From NCBI GenBank assembly GCA_900550065.1, contig URQR01000009.1, positions 1 through 26,049 on the forward strand: 26,049 bases of DNA, in the 5' to 3' direction. Origin of the DNA: an uncultured Eubacteriales bacterium. GTDB taxonomy: Bacteria; Bacillota; Clostridia; UBA1381; UMGS1253. The number at the start of each line of letters is the position of its first letter. Within the stretch, counting starts at the first letter, position 1. Both the position numbers and the translations under genes were made by a program. Under the pieces are notes generated by a model. That model worked only from the letters and a program-made list of their open reading frames with translations, was not told the origin of the DNA and did no database searches. Shown here in pieces: positions 7,956 through 16,326 of this stretch.

Positions 7956-9192
7956 GCCGCTTCTCCTCCCCGCTGTTTTCTATATTGACCGCAGCCATCA
8001 TCAGCACATTCCAAAATGCTTTGTAGGTTGGATACATCGTAAGAGACATTGAGAGCAGCAGCATACCAAGCATCGCCGCGGCAAGAAACGGCCGCTCCCG
8101 CAGATTACGCGCAGCAGCAAACAAAAAACAAGCGGCGAAAATCAGCGCGCCAACGAATCCCTGGTCGCACCAAATTTGCAGCCAATGGTTATGCGCTACA
8201 GTATTGTCCCTGCCGGTATTGGCAATAAACCGCTCCGCTGAGCCGAGTCCATAGCCGAACAGCATACCGAAATCTTCGCGTGACGCGCCTTCTATGATTG
8301 CGGCCCAAATATCGTAGCGGCCGCTCCCTCTGCCTTCTTCGATACTTTCCACGGTAAACCGCTCCTGCGTACTCTGTGGCAAAAGCGGAAGCGCAACCGT
8401 CCAAAAAACAGCCGCTGCCAATATCATCGCGGCCGCAGCCTTTAGACGGTTTTTCCAGCCGCGGATTGCAATAAAAACATACGCCGCCAGCGCGCCCGCC
8501 ACTGCCAGAAGGCCGCCGCGCGAACCAGTCAGGATGACGCAGTAGCCCATTAGTACAACCAGCGCCAAATAGACTGCATTCATGCCTCGCTTTCCCTTTC
8601 GCAGCTTTTTTAAACAGCACAGCATCGGGAGGATAAAATACCCGCAGAGCTGGTTCGGGTCCTCTGCGCCGCCGCCGATAAACAATGACACGCGCCCAAA
8701 GACCGACTCAACCTTTAAAATCTGTCCCAACAGGACCGATACCGTCGTAATAACGCCTACTACAATCCATGAATTGAATAAAAAGTTGCCCTCGCGCTTA
8801 TTGTACACACGTGAAGTAATCATCACAAAAATCAGGCTTATTTCTAAAATGCCGCGCAGCGTCGTATACGCGCCGTCTGTACGGATAATAAACCAGCTAA
8901 ACAAAGAATAAACGACATAAAGGCCCAAAAATAGGTGAACACTGTTTAAACGCAGCCGATCGCGTCCAACAAAGAGCTTTGCAACCAAAACCGCACCAAG
9001 CACATACGTGACCGCCTTTAGAAGCGACATGCCGCCCGGCAGCGTAACGATAGAAAGCGGCAGACAGATAAAATACGCCGCAGACAGAAAAGCGGCAATT
9101 CCGATCTTCCGGTTTTCGTCGATATCGCCCCACCATTTCCACGATGGGTCATACCATTTTGTTTTTTTCCTTTCCGCCGCACCCGCGTCCAA
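7918..9192 (-). CDS. O-antigen ligase/polymerase family protein (Wzy-like)
   Basis: About 424 residues, mostly hydrophobic with some ten or more predicted membrane segments. It carries landmarks of the O-antigen ligase/polymerase family (PF04932): EDPNQLCGYF, then LTGSRGGLLAV, and HNHWLQIWCDQGFVGALIF near the C-terminus. In the EPS operon it most likely polymerises repeat units on the outer face of the membrane. The frame is open to a GTG at 9201, but that codon overlaps the AGGAGG ribosome binding site (about 9200-9205). The TTG at 9192, eight bases after AGGAGG, is the better start. It follows the GT4 gene closely. Whether it is a polymerase or a ligase cannot be decided from sequence; context favours polymerase. 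Confidence 0.88.
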   Translation of the reverse strand: MDAGAAERKKTKWYDPSWKWWGDIDENRKIGIAAFLSAAYFICLPLSIVTLPGGMSLLKAVTYVLGAVLVAKLFVGRDRLRLNSVHLFLGLYVVYSLFSWFIIRTDGAYTTLRGILEISLIFVMITSRVYNKREGNFLFNSWIVVGVITTVSVLLGQILKVESVFGRVSLFIGGGAEDPNQLCGYFILPMLCCLKKLRKGKRGMNAVYLALVVLMGYCVILTGSRGGLLAVAGALAAYVFIAIRGWKNRLKAAAAMILAAAVFWTVALPLLPQSTQERFTVESIEEGRGSGRYDIWAAIIEGASREDFGMLFGYGLGSAERFIANTGRDNTVAHNHWLQIWCDQGFVGALIFAACFLFAAARNLRERPFLAAAMLGMLLLSMSLTMYPTYKAFWNVLMMAAVNIENSGEEKRLARESECSSHSL

Positions 9193-9204
9193 ATGCGCCA
9201 CCTC

Positions 9205-10263
9205 CTATGCTTTCCAATACAACTGCTCATACCGCTGTGCCGCACTCTTGATGTCATACGCTGCCGCGTCGCGGCAGTTTTGAACCGACATACGCTCACA
9301 CAGTGCAGGGTCGCCTTTTAATTTCCGAATTGCACCGGCTAAAGCCACCCGGTCGGACGGCTGCACAAGCAGGCCGTTTTTTCCATCAAAAAGCACATCG
9401 CCTACACCGCCAACATCCGTTGAAATCACTGGGAGCCCACCCGCATACGCCTCCAGCACTGACATCGGCAAACCTTCATACTGCGAACAAAGCACAAACG
9501 CATCGCCCTTTTGTAAAACCGCAGGCACATCGTTCACGTTTCCCAAAAACGTAACGGCCTGCGCAATACCGTACTGCTGCGCCGCCGCAAAAACAGCTTC
9601 CCGCTCCGGCCCGTCCCCCGCAAAAATAAGCCGGAGGGTATGGTCGTTTCTGTAAACATCATAAAACGCGTCGAGCAGCAGTCGCTGGTTTTTCCACGGA
9701 TGAAACGCCGCCACCGACACGAGCGTAAACATATCCTTGCCAAATGTACGCCCGTCACAGCGGTAACGCTCCACATCGACCGCGTTGTATATCAGCGCAG
9801 CCCTATCGCCAGGTAAATGGTAAAGTTGCTTTACCTGCTCATATATCGTCTTTGAAATCGCCACGGGTGTCACATTCCGCCTATGGTAGAGCAATTTTTG
9901 GAAAAAACGGTGGATACGCGGCAGCTCCTTGCCCGCATCGGAATGGACCGTATGGACGCCGCGCCGCTGTGTCGAGCGCCAAAACCACGGGAACGCGTAC
10001 AGCGCCGCATACAGGTGCGTATGAACTGCGTCGGGCTCGATTCGCTTCAGCGTCCGGTAAAGCGTAACAAATGTTTTCAAGTCAAGCCCCTTTTTCTTAT
10101 CTAAAAAAATGACATTTAAGTCCGAAATATCGAATCCGCACCGGTCAATGAGGCTGATGACCGTAACGTCGTGCCGCTTTGCACTCTCCCGTGCAAGATT
10201 CAGCATCAGCGTCTGGCCCCCGCCGGTCCCAAGCTCTGTTATGATATGTACGATTTTCGCCAA
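9205..10263 (-). CDS. Glycosyltransferase family 4
   Basis: About 352 residues with a GT-B fold: N-terminal AKIVHIITELGTGGGQTLMLNL (glycine-rich acceptor side), DAVHTHLYAALYAF, and the C-terminal donor site with AGDGPEREA, LCSQYEGLPMSVLEAYAGG (the E-x7-E motif) and VISTDVGG. It transfers a sugar with retention onto the growing lipid-linked repeat unit. The frame is open back to 10401, inside the upstream gene, but those residues look like shadow translation. AGGAGG at 10273-10278 points to TTG at 10263 (nine-base spacing); GTG at 10269 would be only three bases away. It ends with TAG, 43 bases separate it from the upstream gene, and all these genes read the same way. Confidence 0.9.
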   Translation of the reverse strand: MAKIVHIITELGTGGGQTLMLNLARESAKRHDVTVISLIDRCGFDISDLNVIFLDKKKGLDLKTFVTLYRTLKRIEPDAVHTHLYAALYAFPWFWRSTQRRGVHTVHSDAGKELPRIHRFFQKLLYHRRNVTPVAISKTIYEQVKQLYHLPGDRAALIYNAVDVERYRCDGRTFGKDMFTLVSVAAFHPWKNQRLLLDAFYDVYRNDHTLRLIFAGDGPEREAVFAAAQQYGIAQAVTFLGNVNDVPAVLQKGDAFVLCSQYEGLPMSVLEAYAGGLPVISTDVGGVGDVLFDGKNGLLVQPSDRVALAGAIRKLKGDPALCERMSVQNCRDAAAYDIKSAAQRYEQLYWKA

Positions 10264-10306
10264 AGCCACAGCCCTCCTCCCGGCCATTTCACGTATTGTG
10301 CATCGG

Positions 10307-11419
10307 TCAATGCGACAAATAAAACGCTTGCAGCCACTTTGCCTGCGCCGCCACATCGTAGCCGGCCCGCACGACTGCTTCCTTCTGGCTTTTACGCTCA
10401 TACGAGCGGCCCTGCCTTATGATTTCGTCCGCCCATACCTTTGTCTCAAGCGGCAAATAGCGGCATAGGCCCGACACATCCGTTTCCTTCGTAATCGTGT
10501 CCGAGTAGAAGCCGAGCAGACCGGCGGCCTGCGCCTCAATGCTCGTTACGGGCAGCCCTTCATAAAAGGACGGCAACAAAAATACGTCCATCGCCATCAT
10601 CAGCTCGTTCGCGTCGCCGCGCATCCCGAGAAACAGTACTCTGTCCGAAATGCCAAGCATGCGGGCCTGCTTTTTACAGTCCTCAAACAACATACCGTCC
10701 CCCGCCAAAAGCAATACCGCATCGCCGCATCGCCGTTTCACTTCGGCAAAAATCTCAAGCATCTGTTTATGGTTCTTTTCCGGTACAAACCGCCCGACGC
10801 TGCCCAATACAAAGCAATTCTCAATACCGAGCTCGGCGCGCTTTGCCGCCCGCTTCTGTGCGTCAAACGCATAGCGGTCCACCATAATCCCGTTTTTTAT
10901 TACTTTATAATTTGGCGCAGACAGGCGCTTTTCTCCAAAATAGTAGCGCCCTGCCGCGTCGCTGCACGCAAAGTAGTAGTCCGCGCTCCTGCGCGCGAGC
11001 AGCATCAGCGCCCGCTCCACAAACCACTTGAGCCGTCTACGGATTGAGGTGCTGTGCGCGTGTATAATTTTCGTTTTGACCCCATATCGTTTAGCAATGC
11101 CCAAATACAGCAGCGCGGCGCTCCGGACATGTCCATGTATGATATCATATTCGCGGTGCGCGACAAAAAATTCGCGAAGTGCTTTGATATATTTAACTGT
11201 GTTCCTAAGAAACAGCCGCGGCATCAGGTAAATCCTGCCGCCCATCGCCCGTATTTCATCGTCGTAGGCGCCCCGCTCTGCATAATTTACCATAAAGTCA
11301 AAGACGACCTTATCCCGGTCCATATTGCGCATCAAATTCATCAGCATTGTCTCGACCCCGCCGTAGTGCATCCTGCTGACAACCATCAGCACACGTTTTG
11401 GCCCGTTCCTTTTCTCCAT
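10307..11419 (-). CDS. Glycosyltransferase family 4 (EpsF-like)
   Basis: A 370-residue GT-B glycosyltransferase. It begins with KRVLMVVSRMHYGGVETMLM, has HGHVRSAALLYLGIAKRYGVKTKIIHAHS in the N-terminal domain, then NGIMVDRYAFD, VGRFVPEKNHKQML, LLLAGDGMLFEDC and the donor-binding PSFYEGLPVTSIEAQAAGL with the E-x7-E spacing. The ending of the C-terminal domain (GRSYERKSQKEAVVRAGYDV) is typical of EpsF-like enzymes of Firmicute EPS clusters. The ATG at 11419 has GGAGG nine bases upstream, and the sugar transferase gene ends 15 bases before it. Probably adds the second or third sugar of the repeat unit. The exact sugar is not predictable. Confidence 0.92.
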   Translation of the reverse strand: MEKRNGPKRVLMVVSRMHYGGVETMLMNLMRNMDRDKVVFDFMVNYAERGAYDDEIRAMGGRIYLMPRLFLRNTVKYIKALREFFVAHREYDIIHGHVRSAALLYLGIAKRYGVKTKIIHAHSTSIRRRLKWFVERALMLLARRSADYYFACSDAAGRYYFGEKRLSAPNYKVIKNGIMVDRYAFDAQKRAAKRAELGIENCFVLGSVGRFVPEKNHKQMLEIFAEVKRRCGDAVLLLAGDGMLFEDCKKQARMLGISDRVLFLGMRGDANELMMAMDVFLLPSFYEGLPVTSIEAQAAGLLGFYSDTITKETDVSGLCRYLPLETKVWADEIIRQGRSYERKSQKEAVVRAGYDVAAQAKWLQAFYLSH

Positions 11420-11434
11420 CCGCTTTGGCCTCCA

Positions 11435-12835
11435 TTATTTGTTTTCCTTCTCTTCCTGCTTTTTACGCACGTATTCCGGCGGGTCTTTGACGCCTTCCGC
11501 CGCCTCTTTTACAAACATAATCTTGACCGTCAGCAAAATAATCTTGATGTCGAGCCATATGGAATAGTCCTTAATATAGAGCAAATCGTAGAGCGTCCTG
11601 TCCCGCGCGCCCGTATCGTAACGCGAGTAAACCTGCGCCGTTCCGGTCAACCCTGCCTTTACAAAAAACCGTTTTTCATAGTTTTCTATCTCGCGGCAAT
11701 ATTGCTCGACAAAGACCGGCCGTTCCGGGCGCGGCCCCACTACGCTCATGTGCCCGCAGAGCACATTAAAAAACTGCGGTAGCTCGTCTAAGCGCGTCAG
11801 GCGCAAAAACCCGCCCACGCGGGTGATACGTTTGTCGTCAAACCGTGCGCGCATCGGCCCCGTTTCTTTTTCCGCGTTATGAATCATCGTCCGAAACTTA
11901 TAAACATAAAACTCTTTTCTGTCTTCCGTAACCCTAAGCTGTTTAAAAATCAGCGGCCCCGGCGAATCAAGCTTGACCGCAATTGCAATCAGGAGCATAA
12001 CGGGCGAGCTGATAACGATACAGCAAAGGGATACCAGTAGATCAAACCCGCGTTTAATCGCCTTTTGCAGATGCGTCGGCCCAAACGCGCTCAGGCGCAG
12101 TGCAGGCGTATCGTCAAACTGCACCGTTTCGTTTTTCATCATGCTAATACTGTACAAATCCGGCAGGATATAAATTTCCTTTTTAAGCGTTACCGCAAGC
12201 GAAATAAAACGGTTGCGCAGCGGCTCCGGAATTGAAGGCGAGATAAATATACTGTCATAGCTTTGAAATTCATTTTCAATTAAGTTCTGAATTTCCTGCT
12301 CACTGTTGACGTCAATCTGCACATACCACGCTTCATACAATTGCAAGTAGGAATACTTAATCTTACGTGCAAGGTCGTTTTCCACATCTTTCGACTCAAT
12401 CACCAGAAGCGCCGCGCCGCCCTCGATCTTTTTCATAATCCGTAAAAGAAGCAGCTTTTCTATGCACATAAGTGCAAACAGTACAACCGGCACGAGCACA
12501 ACGGTGAGCTGTTCCTGCCGCCCGGCGAGCCCATAAACCAAAAAATTTAGGATTACATTGACCGCCGCAGCGGCAAACACGGATAAAAACACGGACAGGA
12601 TAATCTCATATTTTCTTCTCACAAACTTTGTGTAAAACTCATAGATATACAGCATAAACAGCATAATGCCGGTCATTACCGCTATATCTGCAATATCTTT
12701 CGCCCCCATAGGGCCTATCTGTAAAAAGAAAGAGAGCCCCAAACGAACAATGAAATAAGATGCGATACAGATAAACAAATCAATACAGAAAATAAAAAAA
12801 TCAAACAATGGATTTTTGTGCAGCTTAATATTCAT
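11435..12835 (-). CDS. Polyprenyl-phosphate sugar-1-phosphate transferase (WbaP/EpsL-type priming enzyme)
   Basis: About 466 residues. Residues 1-135 hold four transmembrane segments, 140-250 a nucleotide-binding-like soluble region, and 260-450 the catalytic bacterial sugar transferase domain (PF02397). Landmarks are KRGFDLLVSL with a membrane-entering helix, SPGPLIFKQLR, YKFRTM, LTRLDELPQ with the catalytic Asp350-Glu351 pair, SVVGPRPERP and AGLTGTAQV. It primes EPS synthesis by moving a sugar-1-phosphate from a UDP-sugar to undecaprenyl phosphate. It is the first gene after the operon promoter, as expected for a committing step. The frame is open upstream to 12952, across the promoter; the ATG at 12835, with GGGGGAG just before it, is the real start. 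Confidence 0.94.
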   Translation of the reverse strand: MNIKLHKNPLFDFFIFCIDLFICIASYFIVRLGLSFFLQIGPMGAKDIADIAVMTGIMLFMLYIYEFYTKFVRRKYEIILSVFLSVFAAAAVNVILNFLVYGLAGRQEQLTVVLVPVVLFALMCIEKLLLLRIMKKIEGGAALLVIESKDVENDLARKIKYSYLQLYEAWYVQIDVNSEQEIQNLIENEFQSYDSIFISPSIPEPLRNRFISLAVTLKKEIYILPDLYSISMMKNETVQFDDTPALRLSAFGPTHLQKAIKRGFDLLVSLCCIVISSPVMLLIAIAVKLDSPGPLIFKQLRVTEDRKEFYVYKFRTMIHNAEKETGPMRARFDDKRITRVGGFLRLTRLDELPQFFNVLCGHMSVVGPRPERPVFVEQYCREIENYEKRFFVKAGLTGTAQVYSRYDTGARDRTLYDLLYIKDYSIWLDIKIILLTVKIMFVKEAAEGVKDPPEYVRKKQEEKENK

Positions 12836-12916
12836 AGCGCTCCCCCACACCGTCGATATCGTTATATAAAACGCCGCGGCTCCCCTTACGCTGCAGCCAT
12901 AAACATATATATAAAT

Positions 12917-12945
12917 ATTATATCGTTTTGTGTCGTGTTTTGCAA
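12917..12945 (-). promoter_or_regulatory. Sigma-A promoter of the EPS operon
   Basis: Minus-strand TTGCAA (12940-12945) and perfect TATAAT (12917-12922) are 17 bases apart. Transcription would start near 12910, leaving a leader of about 75 nt before the sugar transferase start at 12835. It is the only good promoter seen upstream of the eight tightly spaced genes, so the operon probably has one main start. Confidence 0.8.
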
Positions 12946-13023
12946 GTGCCAATTCCAGTATCTACACCCATGCCATATTCCTTTTTCCCGTGCGCTTACA
13001 GGATAAAAAATTTTTAATAAGTG

Positions 13024-13053
13024 TTGCCCTTTGCCTGTGCGTTGTGATAAGAT
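13024..13053 (+). promoter_or_regulatory. Possible promoter of the two-component system
   Basis: TTGCCC (13024-13029) and TAAGAT (13048-13053) with an 18-bp spacer lie 44 bases before the GTG of the response regulator. Both boxes are imperfect, so this is a weak call. The region between it and the divergent EPS promoter is under 100 bases, so a single regulator could affect both. Confidence 0.35.
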
Positions 13054-13096
13054 AAAGATATATTGATTTGTAAGGACAAAAGGAGGGCAAACGCCT

Positions 13097-13780
13097 GTGA
13101 AATTACTGATTGTTGACGACGAAAAGCTGCTCGTCAAAGGAATTAAATTCAACTTTGAGCAGGATGGATACACCTGCGAGGTGGCCTATGACGGCGAAGA
13201 AGCAGTCAAAATGGCAAAGGATAAGTCCATTGACCTAATCATTCTCGATTTGATGCTGCCAAAGGTCGACGGCCTGTCCGCGTGCCAGAAAATACGCGAG
13301 TTTTCAACTGTGCCGATTGTTATGCTCACCGCAAAGAGCGAGGACATGGACAAAATCATGGGGCTTGAATACGGCGCGGACGACTATTTGACAAAGCCAT
13401 TCAATATCTTGGAGCTGAAGGCGCGCGTAAAGGCGATTCTGCGCCGCGTGACGCAGGGCGACAAGAAGGACGGTGCAAAAACCGTCACTGTCGGCGGTAT
13501 CTCGCTTGATTATAATTTCCGCCGCGCAACCGTGGGGGATAAAACAATTGACCTAACGTCAAAAGAATTTGACCTGCTCGACTTGTTTATCTCAAACGCC
13601 GGCAAGGTCTACAGCCGCGAAAATCTGCTCGATATTGTTTGGGGCTACGACTACCCCGGCGATATCCGCACGGTAGACGTTCATGTTCGCCGCCTGCGCG
13701 AAAAAATAGAGCCCGACCCGGCACATCCGGTATTTATTCACACGAAGTGGGGAGTTGGTTACTATTATAAGGAAGCATGA
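13097..13780 (+). CDS. OmpR/PhoB-family response regulator
   Basis: A 227-residue protein. The receiver domain (1-115) has the acidic pair Asp7-Asp8, the phosphoacceptor Asp51 in LIILDLMLPK, Thr78 and Lys100 in YLTKPF. The C-terminal winged-helix DNA-binding domain (about 130-227) ends with RTVDVHVRRLREKIEPD and a GVGYYY wing. It is phosphorylated by the kinase encoded next and binds DNA as a dimer. The start is GTG at 13097, with AGGAGG ten bases upstream. The kinase gene follows within about 16 bases. It resembles WalR/PhoP-type regulators of cell-envelope genes, but its targets are not shown by sequence; the divergent EPS operon and the downstream GerMN gene are candidates. Confidence 0.95.
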   Translation: MKLLIVDDEKLLVKGIKFNFEQDGYTCEVAYDGEEAVKMAKDKSIDLIILDLMLPKVDGLSACQKIREFSTVPIVMLTAKSEDMDKIMGLEYGADDYLTKPFNILELKARVKAILRRVTQGDKKDGAKTVTVGGISLDYNFRRATVGDKTIDLTSKEFDLLDLFISNAGKVYSRENLLDIVWGYDYPGDIRTVDVHVRRLREKIEPDPAHPVFIHTKWGVGYYYKEA

Positions 13781-13796
13781 TTTTCGGCCGCCGCGC

Positions 13797-15203
13797 ATGT
13801 CGCTGCGATGGAAGATGGTATTTGCCTACCTTTCGATAAGCCTGCTGGCCTTGATTTTAATCAGCGTTTACCTGATTTCCTCTTTGCAGGACTACTTTTA
13901 CAGCAAAGAGCGCGTCTCTATGTTTACAAAAGCAAACGTCGTTGCAAATCTTGTGCTTGAATCCTCCGGGGCGGCGGGAGCACAGTCAATCGGCAGCGCG
14001 ACACGCGACCTGTTTTCCGACAAGCCGATGCGCCTGCTCGTTTTAGACAGTCAGGCGATTGTCACCTATGACAACGACGCGGCAAACAGTATGCGCGGGA
14101 AAATGTATATGAAGGACACGGTAAAAAACGCCCTGCTCGGGCAGGACGCGAACAGCGTGTTTAAAAACGAGGACGCCAGCACCAGTATGGACGTTGCCGT
14201 TCCCGTGCGTAAAAATTCACAAATCGCAGGCGTTGTATACCTAAGCCAGTCGCTGAGCGAGACGGAGGACTTTTTGGGTGACATCACCTCTTCGCTTGTC
14301 ACGTTGTCGCTGATTGCAAGCGCGTTGATTGCGCTTTTAAGCGCATTGCTGGCGCGGGTGTTTACTGCGCCGCTTATCAAGCTGACCCATGCGGCGGATG
14401 AAATCGCGCAGGGGAACTTCAACCAAAATGTGCCGGTGCACGGCCACGACGAGATTGCGACGCTCGGCGAGGCGTTCAACGCGATGATACAGCAGCTTTC
14501 CACGCTGGAGGAAAAGCGCCGCATGTTCGTGTCCGACGCTTCACACGAGCTGAAGACGCCGCTTGCAACAATCAAGCTGCTCTCCGAGTCGATTTTGCAG
14601 ACGGAAAGCCCGGACCCGGAAATGGTTCGTGAATTTTTAGAGGATATGTCCAGCGAGGTGGACCGGCTTACGCGTATTGTGGAGCGCCTCTTAGACTTAA
14701 CGAAGAACGACTCGCAAAAGGCGGCTGCCCAGCTTGAGACGGTCGACTTAAACAAACTGATTGCCAAAATCGTCAAAAAGCTTTTGCCGCTTGCACGCGA
14801 AAAGAGAATTAAGCTCAGCTTTTCCTACGACAAGGAAAAAGAGCACACGCAGATGCTCTTAGACCGCGATAAAATATACGAGGCAATCTATAACATAGTT
14901 GATAACAGTATCAAATATACCGATAGAGAGGGACATGTGACGATTACGCTCACCTCCGACATCGCCAAAACGGTAATCACCGTTGAAGACGACGGCATTG
15001 GTATCCCCAAAGAGGACGCCGCGCTTATTTTCGACCGTTTTTACCGGGTTGATAAGGCGCGTGCGCGCGAAACAGGCGGTACGGGACTCGGCCTGTCTAT
15101 CGCACAGGAGGCCGTGGCGATGCACGGCGGGCATATTGAGGTCATCAGCGAAGAGGGAGCCGGCAGCAAGTTTATCATAATTCTTCCATACTCGGGAAAA
15201 TAA
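13797..15203 (+). CDS. Membrane sensor histidine kinase
   Basis: About 468 residues. Transmembrane helix 1 at about 7-30, an extracytoplasmic sensor region to about 165 (a PAS/Cache-like size), helix 2 at about 167-190, HAMP domain to about 242, HisKA with the phosphorylated His250 in SDASHELKTPLATIK, and an ATPase domain with Asn370 in the N box (NIVDNSIKYT), the G1 box VEDDGIGIP and the G2 box GTGLGLS. All key residues are present, so it should be active. It phosphorylates the regulator encoded upstream. The frame is open back to a TTG at 13755 that overlaps the regulator gene, but the ATG at 13797 fits the basic SLRWK lead into helix 1. What it senses is unknown. Confidence 0.93.
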   Translation: MSLRWKMVFAYLSISLLALILISVYLISSLQDYFYSKERVSMFTKANVVANLVLESSGAAGAQSIGSATRDLFSDKPMRLLVLDSQAIVTYDNDAANSMRGKMYMKDTVKNALLGQDANSVFKNEDASTSMDVAVPVRKNSQIAGVVYLSQSLSETEDFLGDITSSLVTLSLIASALIALLSALLARVFTAPLIKLTHAADEIAQGNFNQNVPVHGHDEIATLGEAFNAMIQQLSTLEEKRRMFVSDASHELKTPLATIKLLSESILQTESPDPEMVREFLEDMSSEVDRLTRIVERLLDLTKNDSQKAAAQLETVDLNKLIAKIVKKLLPLAREKRIKLSFSYDKEKEHTQMLLDRDKIYEAIYNIVDNSIKYTDREGHVTITLTSDIAKTVITVEDDGIGIPKEDAALIFDRFYRVDKARARETGGTGLGLSIAQEAVAMHGGHIEVISEEGAGSKFIIILPYSGK

Positions 15204-15237
15204 TGATTTTGTACAAAAAGACTGTTATTTAATAGTT

Positions 15238-15267
15238 TTGTAACGTTTGTATCGTATACTTTAATAT
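15238..15267 (+). promoter_or_regulatory. Possible promoter of the GerMN gene
   Basis: TTGTAA (15238-15243) and TAATAT (15262-15267) with 18-bp spacing lie in the 105-base gap after the kinase gene. A TATACT a few bases earlier is an alternative -10 but lacks a -35. The gap contains no evident terminator, so read-through from the two-component genes is also possible. Confidence 0.3.
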
Positions 15268-15317
15268 ATGGCTTCTCTTTTCGGCCGACTTATTTTAAGA
15301 AACCGGCGGTGATAACC

Positions 15318-16295
15318 TTGAAAAAAAGCAAAGCGATTTTGATTATAATACTCAGTGTGCTGGCTTTGGCCCTTTTGGCCGCAGCAGGCTACTTTATCCT
15401 GAACCAAAACAACAAACCGAGCCTCCCGGCACAAAAACACAGCGAGACCGTTTCCCTCTACTTTTTAGACAGCAGCAAGACAAAGCTCGTCGCAGAAACG
15501 CGGGAAATTGAGCCGCTGCCGGACGTCGAATATTTACAAAAACTTGCGAATATGCTAATTGAAGGGCCGAAGGACAGCGTAGAAAAGAAGCGCGCGATTC
15601 CGCAAAACACGCAAGTTTTGTCGGTTGAAATTAACGGCAGTATTGCCACAGTGGATTTTTCATCTGAGTTTAATGGGCAGACGGATATTGACAGCAGCCT
15701 TGCCGCCGCAACCGTTATCAAGACGATGTGCGACACGGGAAAGGTATCCAAAGTAATTATCCTTGTTGCGGGCCAGTCTCTGATTGGCTCGGACAAGGTT
15801 GCGCTTGGCGCATTGGGCAGCGACGATATTGTATATGACGGGTCGCAGGCCACCAAAAACAACAATATGGTGATTTCGCTTTACTTTGCGGATAAATCCG
15901 GCCAGTTTTTACAGCTTGAACAACGTACGGTCAAGCAAAACGACAAAGAGCCGCTCGCAAAAATTGCGGTTACGGAGCTGATGAACGGGTCTCAAACGGA
16001 TGGACAGAAGCTAATTCCGGCGGAAACAAAGCTGCTTTCGACCGAGGTTAAGGAGGGTATCTGCTTTGTAAACTTTTCTAAAGACTTTGTCGACAAGCAC
16101 CTGCCCGGCAGCAGCGCGGAAATTTTAACAATTTATTCAATTGTCAACACGCTGACCGACCTAACCAGCATCAATCGGGTGCAATTCCTCATCGAGGGAC
16201 AGAAGGTCGAAACCTTTGGCGAGATGGTCTTTGACGAACCGTTTACAAGAAATGAAGCGTTGATTAAACAAAATACAACCTTGATAAGCGAATAA
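15318..16295 (+). CDS. Membrane-anchored protein with two GerMN domains
   Basis: About 325 residues. The basic start KKSK is followed by one transmembrane helix (AILIIILSVLALALLAAAGYFI), then a linker and two GerMN (PF10646) domains in tandem. In the first: SLYFLDSSKTKLVAETREI, LANMLIEGPKD and IATVDFSSEF. In the second: ISLYFADKSGQFLQLEQRTV, AVTELMNGSQ and ICFVNFSKDF, each ending in a hydrophobic FLIEGQ/LVAGQ strand. GerM proteins act outside the membrane and are tied to sporulation, germination and cell-wall turnover in Firmicutes; the biochemical role is unclear. The frame is open to GTG at 15309, but CGGCGG lies eight bases before TTG 15318, which I prefer. It follows the two-component genes and may be part of their regulon. 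Confidence 0.88.
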   Translation: MKKSKAILIIILSVLALALLAAAGYFILNQNNKPSLPAQKHSETVSLYFLDSSKTKLVAETREIEPLPDVEYLQKLANMLIEGPKDSVEKKRAIPQNTQVLSVEINGSIATVDFSSEFNGQTDIDSSLAAATVIKTMCDTGKVSKVIILVAGQSLIGSDKVALGALGSDDIVYDGSQATKNNNMVISLYFADKSGQFLQLEQRTVKQNDKEPLAKIAVTELMNGSQTDGQKLIPAETKLLSTEVKEGICFVNFSKDFVDKHLPGSSAEILTIYSIVNTLTDLTSINRVQFLIEGQKVETFGEMVFDEPFTRNEALIKQNTTLISE

Positions 16296-16300
16296 AAAAG

Positions 16301-16324
16301 CTCCGGCTCTGCCGGAGTTTTTTT
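16301..16324. terminator. Bidirectional intrinsic terminator
   Basis: CTCCGGC (16301-16307) and GCCGGAG (16311-16317) form a 7-bp stem with loop TCT, preceded by a run of six A and followed by seven T. It sits between two convergent genes (GerMN gene ends 16295, HAD gene ends 16327) and can serve both. Confidence 0.9.
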
Positions 16325-16326
16325 CG

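Noticed and set aside
10264..10401. An N-terminal extension of the second GT4 protein
   Set aside because: The extra residues overlap the upstream gene, are Arg/Cys-rich and unlike the family; a good ribosome binding site supports the start at 10263.
14066..14776. A 236-codon minus-strand frame opposite the histidine kinase
   Set aside because: Ser-rich shadow of the kinase frame with no ribosome binding site; the kinase is certain.
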